Shown piece by piece: positions 61,255-64,000 of a stretch of 64,000 bases of DNA; position 1 is the first letter of the stretch; every line of letters starts with the position of its first letter. A program made the translations under genes and the position numbers. The DNA comes from Bacillota bacterium (GTDB lineage Bacteria; Bacillota; Clostridia; Lachnospirales; Lachnospiraceae): contig JAEZLH010000009.1 of the NCBI GenBank assembly GCA_023435895.1, forward strand, positions 62,001 through 126,000, given 5' to 3'. The notes beneath the pieces are model-generated. The model did not search any database, was not told where the DNA came from, and saw only the letters and a list, made by a program, of their open reading frames with translations.

Positions 61255-61950
61255 TTGGAATATAGTTTTATTAATGAGAAAATATTAGAGTTATTCACAC
61301 AGTTAAATATTAAATCTTTTCCTTTGAATTGTGAATACATAGTCAAAGAATTGGGTTATAACTTATATAAATACTCAGAATTATCAGAAGAAAAGCGCAT
61401 CCGATGTCTGATGGTCAGTGACGAATCCCTAAAATTGCACTATAATATATATTATAATGATAATATGTTAGTATCTCGTATTCGCTTTTCCATCGCACAT
61501 GAACTTGGTCATATTGTTCTTAACCACGGAGATTATTTAGATTCAGAGAAAGAAAAGGAAGCAAATTATTTTGCAAGCAATCTTATAGCTCCGCGAATTG
61601 CCATTCACTATGCCAAATGTAAAAATCATATTGATGTTTCAAAATTATTCAATTTATCACAAGAAGCAGCTCAGTATGCTTTTAACGACTATAAAAGATG
61701 GTATCGTAAAACAGTATATAACAAAATGAATGTTTATGATAAAGAAATGTATCGTCATTTCTATAGCATACAAGCAAATTGCTTTGTTTATAATGTAAAA
61801 ATTTGTGCAAATTGCGGTTCTGAAATCCTAAATTCCACCCAAGCAATATGCTCACAATGTGATCGCTCACATTATGAGTTTGTTTCAGGCGAAGATGCTG
61901 AATCAGACTTTATGATTGCCGAAAGCCAATGGCTATATGGTGGAATATAA
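61255..61950 (+). CDS. ImmA/IrrE-type metallopeptidase with C-terminal zinc ribbon
   Basis: 231 aa from the TTG after AAGAGGTG; an ATG 21 bases upstream overlaps the repressor stop but has no ribosome binding site. The zinc motif IAHELGHIVLNH (HExxH) and downstream EKEKEANYFASNLIAP are the ImmA/IrrE family. The C-terminus has CANCGSEI..CSQC, a zinc ribbon. In ICEBs1 the ImmA protease cuts ImmR after DNA damage; this pair is likely the induction switch here. A perfect terminator follows. Confidence 0.9.
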   Translation: MEYSFINEKILELFTQLNIKSFPLNCEYIVKELGYNLYKYSELSEEKRIRCLMVSDESLKLHYNIYYNDNMLVSRIRFSIAHELGHIVLNHGDYLDSEKEKEANYFASNLIAPRIAIHYAKCKNHIDVSKLFNLSQEAAQYAFNDYKRWYRKTVYNKMNVYDKEMYRHFYSIQANCFVYNVKICANCGSEILNSTQAICSQCDRSHYEFVSGEDAESDFMIAESQWLYGGI

Positions 61951-62042
61951 AAGTAAGAAAGCTAGTTACCCAAAGTGAATCCTTAGTTGAATTACTTACA
62001 AGATCGGCAGAATCTTGAACCAGCTTCCCTACCCATAGTCAC

Positions 62043-62076
62043 CTCAAAAAGGGCATTAGCACATGCCCTTTTTGAG
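62043..62076. terminator. Bidirectional terminator at the locus edge
   Basis: CTCAAAAAGGGCAT pairs exactly with ATGCCCTTTTTGAG around a 6-nt loop. Sits between convergent ImmA-like and BNR-repeat genes. Confidence 0.92.
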
Positions 62077-62119
62077 CGTAATCATTATCTTACTCTTTTT
62101 GATACATCTCTAAAATATT

Positions 62120-63934
62120 CTATCTGAATTTACTTATTTTTCGTTTCCATATCCCTCTGCCATTTGTTCCTGCCAGAATATTCTTACGGCTACTCCAAAA
62201 GGAATAAACATCAATCCCCTTCAATCCAGTATCAAACGCTATCCAGCTACTTCCGCCATTCGTCGAGCTAAATACCCCTCCGCCATAGGTTCCTGCAAAA
62301 ATGGCTTTATCGCTAACCCCAATGGCATCTATATTCGTATTGGTAAGCCCCGTATTAATCTGAATCCAGCTTGAACCATGATTTGTGGTCATAAATACCC
62401 CTCCGCTGGGCGTTGCCGCATAGATATCCTTACCGCTCTTAGTTAGCGCGAATACCTGATTATTTGTTAATCCTGAATTCATCGCTATCCAGTTGGAGCC
62501 ATTGTCCTCTGATAGAAATACCCCTCCGCCAAAGGTTCCGGCAAAAATAGTATCGCCGTTTACGACAAGTGAGCTGACATAGGTATTTGCCAGTCCCGAA
62601 TTAATCGATCTCCAGCCTGTACCGTTATCCGCCAGCAGAAATACCCCTCCGCCAAAGGTTCCTGCAAAGATATTCCCGCCTTTGACAGCCAATGAATAGA
62701 CATATTTATTGGATAGGCCGGAATTCACCTCTCTCCAGCTTGTACCATGATCGGAAGATAGAAACACTCCTCCACCGTTGGTTCCTGCAAAGATATTTTC
62801 ATCCTGGGCGGCAAGAGTGAATACATAAGGGTTCGTTAAGCCAGAATTCACCTCTCTCCAACTATCGCCATCATCATCAGATAGAAATATACCTGCTCCA
62901 CTGGTTCCAGCATAAATAGTTTTATCGTTCCTGGCAAAAGCACCGACATGTGTATTGATTAAACCGGCGTTGATTGCCTGAAAGTTGGTACCATGATTGC
63001 CGGAATAATAAATACCGCCACCATTTGTTCCTACAAATAGAGCATCTTTATAAATAGCCAGTGAATAGATAAAAGTATTGGTGAGCCCCATAGCAGCTCT
63101 ATTCCAGGTTAACCCTCTATTATCTGATACATACACGCCATCTTCTGTTCCGGCATACATAAAATCATCACTTGTAGCAATGGAGTATACATAATTGTTC
63201 ATCAGACCCGAGTTAATTCCAACCCAACTCATGCCATTGTTATCAGAACGAAAAATGCCTCCTCCATAAGTGCCTGCATAGAGTACTTTGCCGTTCCTGA
63301 CAAGGGAATTAATTTGGGTATTACTTAAACCTGAATTAACCAGATTCCAGTGATCACCGTTATCCTCAGACAGATAAACGCCACCCTCGGTTGCTATGAA
63401 AATATTTGTTCCATCGATAACAAGAGAATTGACATTCGAGGAGGCTAGACCTATATTGACAGCCTTCCAGGTAAATCCATTGTCTGTGGATCGGAATACA
63501 CCGCTGGTGGTTCCTGCGAAGATCTTCTCACCATTGATGGCAATAGAAAGCACAATTGTATTCGTCAACTCTGAATCTATCAGCCTCCAACTATCCCCAT
63601 GATTAGTTGAAAGAAAGATACCGCCATTCGTACCTGCAAAAATGTTACTTCCACTAATCGCCAGCGAATAGACGTTTTTGCTTGTTAATCCCGTATTTAC
63701 ATCTCTCCAGCTTACACCTTTATCCGCAGAAAAAAAGATACCACCACTCTCGGTTCCGGTAAAAATATTTTCACCCTCAATTGCAAAACAGTGGATATAG
63801 CCGCCATAAGGACCATCGGTCTGAACCCAGGGCATTGATGGCTTATCCGATATAAACAGAAAAAAAATGATAAAAAGGAAAGGTATAAGTAATAACAAGA
63901 ATGTCAGCGGTCTAGATTGGTTTCTCCTCATCAT
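62120..63934 (-). CDS. Exported/membrane-anchored protein of 13 BNR/Asp-box-type repeats
   Basis: 604 aa. Residues 9-30 are a hydrophobic signal/anchor (LTFLLLLIPFLFIIFFLFI). About 13 repeats of 41-43 aa follow, each with SxDxGxxWxxxNxGL and a GTxGGGxF pattern, the Asp-box blades of sortilin/Ycf48/sialidase-like propellers; no catalytic residue for sialidase was seen. GGGAGG precedes the ATG. It faces outward and probably binds other proteins or glycans. It is next to the tailocin but not clearly part of it; a role in surface recognition is only a guess. Confidence 0.85.
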   Translation of the reverse strand: MMRRNQSRPLTFLLLLIPFLFIIFFLFISDKPSMPWVQTDGPYGGYIHCFAIEGENIFTGTESGGIFFSADKGVSWRDVNTGLTSKNVYSLAISGSNIFAGTNGGIFLSTNHGDSWRLIDSELTNTIVLSIAINGEKIFAGTTSGVFRSTDNGFTWKAVNIGLASSNVNSLVIDGTNIFIATEGGVYLSEDNGDHWNLVNSGLSNTQINSLVRNGKVLYAGTYGGGIFRSDNNGMSWVGINSGLMNNYVYSIATSDDFMYAGTEDGVYVSDNRGLTWNRAAMGLTNTFIYSLAIYKDALFVGTNGGGIYYSGNHGTNFQAINAGLINTHVGAFARNDKTIYAGTSGAGIFLSDDDGDSWREVNSGLTNPYVFTLAAQDENIFAGTNGGGVFLSSDHGTSWREVNSGLSNKYVYSLAVKGGNIFAGTFGGGVFLLADNGTGWRSINSGLANTYVSSLVVNGDTIFAGTFGGGVFLSEDNGSNWIAMNSGLTNNQVFALTKSGKDIYAATPSGGVFMTTNHGSSWIQINTGLTNTNIDAIGVSDKAIFAGTYGGGVFSSTNGGSSWIAFDTGLKGIDVYSFWSSRKNILAGTNGRGIWKRKISKFR

Positions 63935-64000
63935 GATTTCCTCCCGTAAATCAATCCTCTATTGTAATTTGCCCAAAACGAACTAACAAATAACAGCCGC

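Noticed and set aside
44663..61950. Intact prophage
   Set aside because: No integrase, replication, terminase, portal or capsid gene, and no attachment repeats noticed at the borders.
61951..62042. tRNA or attachment site between ImmA-like gene and terminator
   Set aside because: No cloverleaf or repeated border sequence could be found.

Overview
The window comes from a low-GC, spore-forming, anaerobic Firmicute. Lachnospiraceae (the Lachnoclostridium/Anaerocolumna group) is my inference. The basis is AT-rich intergenic DNA, strong GGAGG ribosome binding sites, clostridial-type genes (GapN, class II aldolase, ECF S component, a vanG-type cluster like the one in C. difficile, Xkd-type tail genes) and plant-glycan functions. 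No rRNA, tRNA or CRISPR was seen.

Layout. 1-10.3 kb: the end of asnB, a formate/nitrite-type channel, a large secreted GH5-like multidomain protein, a GNAT/Nudix pair, an aldo-keto reductase, and the yajC-tgt operon. 10.3-21.7 kb: a large inverted-repeat element, a GGDEF-EAL protein, fructose-bisphosphate aldolase, a Pro-Gly-Tyr repeat protein with a sporulation-type promoter, an acyl-CoA thioesterase, an OGG-type glycosylase, an Ldh-2 dehydrogenase, a niacin-type ECF component, an HD-GYP protein and a 48-aa Ser/Lys-rich protein. 21.9-31.3 kb: a chemoreceptor fused to a periplasmic-binding-protein-like sugar domain, a sugar dehydrogenase of the PQQ/GSDH fold, GapN, an HxlR regulator between two nitroreductases, and an IS3 remnant. 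31.8-44.6 kb: a GH3 beta-glucosidase, an ABC-2 exporter, a compact vanRS-vanG-vanXY-vanT cluster, a YVTN beta-propeller, a patatin and a group II intron remnant.

44.7-62 kb is the most interesting region. It is a complete contractile-tail locus: sheath, tube, frameshifted assembly chaperone, tape measure, LysM hub, XkdQ/R/S/T/U baseplate, a 1543-aa fibre, holin and endolysin. An ArpU-like activator and a divergent repressor/ImmA protease switch control it. No integrase, replication, terminase, portal or capsid gene is present. I read it as a PBSX/diffocin-like R-type tailocin. Its fibre is built mostly from about 60 YadA-head-type 14-residue beta-roll repeats and ends in a peptidase-G2 self-cleaving chaperone domain. 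The tail chaperone has a clear -1 frameshift site (A9) that opens a 48-codon extension. A secreted 13-blade BNR-type protein follows.

Small non-coding structures are frequent: a dispersed 80-100 bp repeat family (copies near 15.9, 27.3, 31.7 and 36.6 kb, probably 25.7 kb), a 209-bp branched inverted repeat at 10.6 kb, 42-43 bp tandem repeats at 24.2 kb, and a terminator-like hairpin just upstream of vanG.
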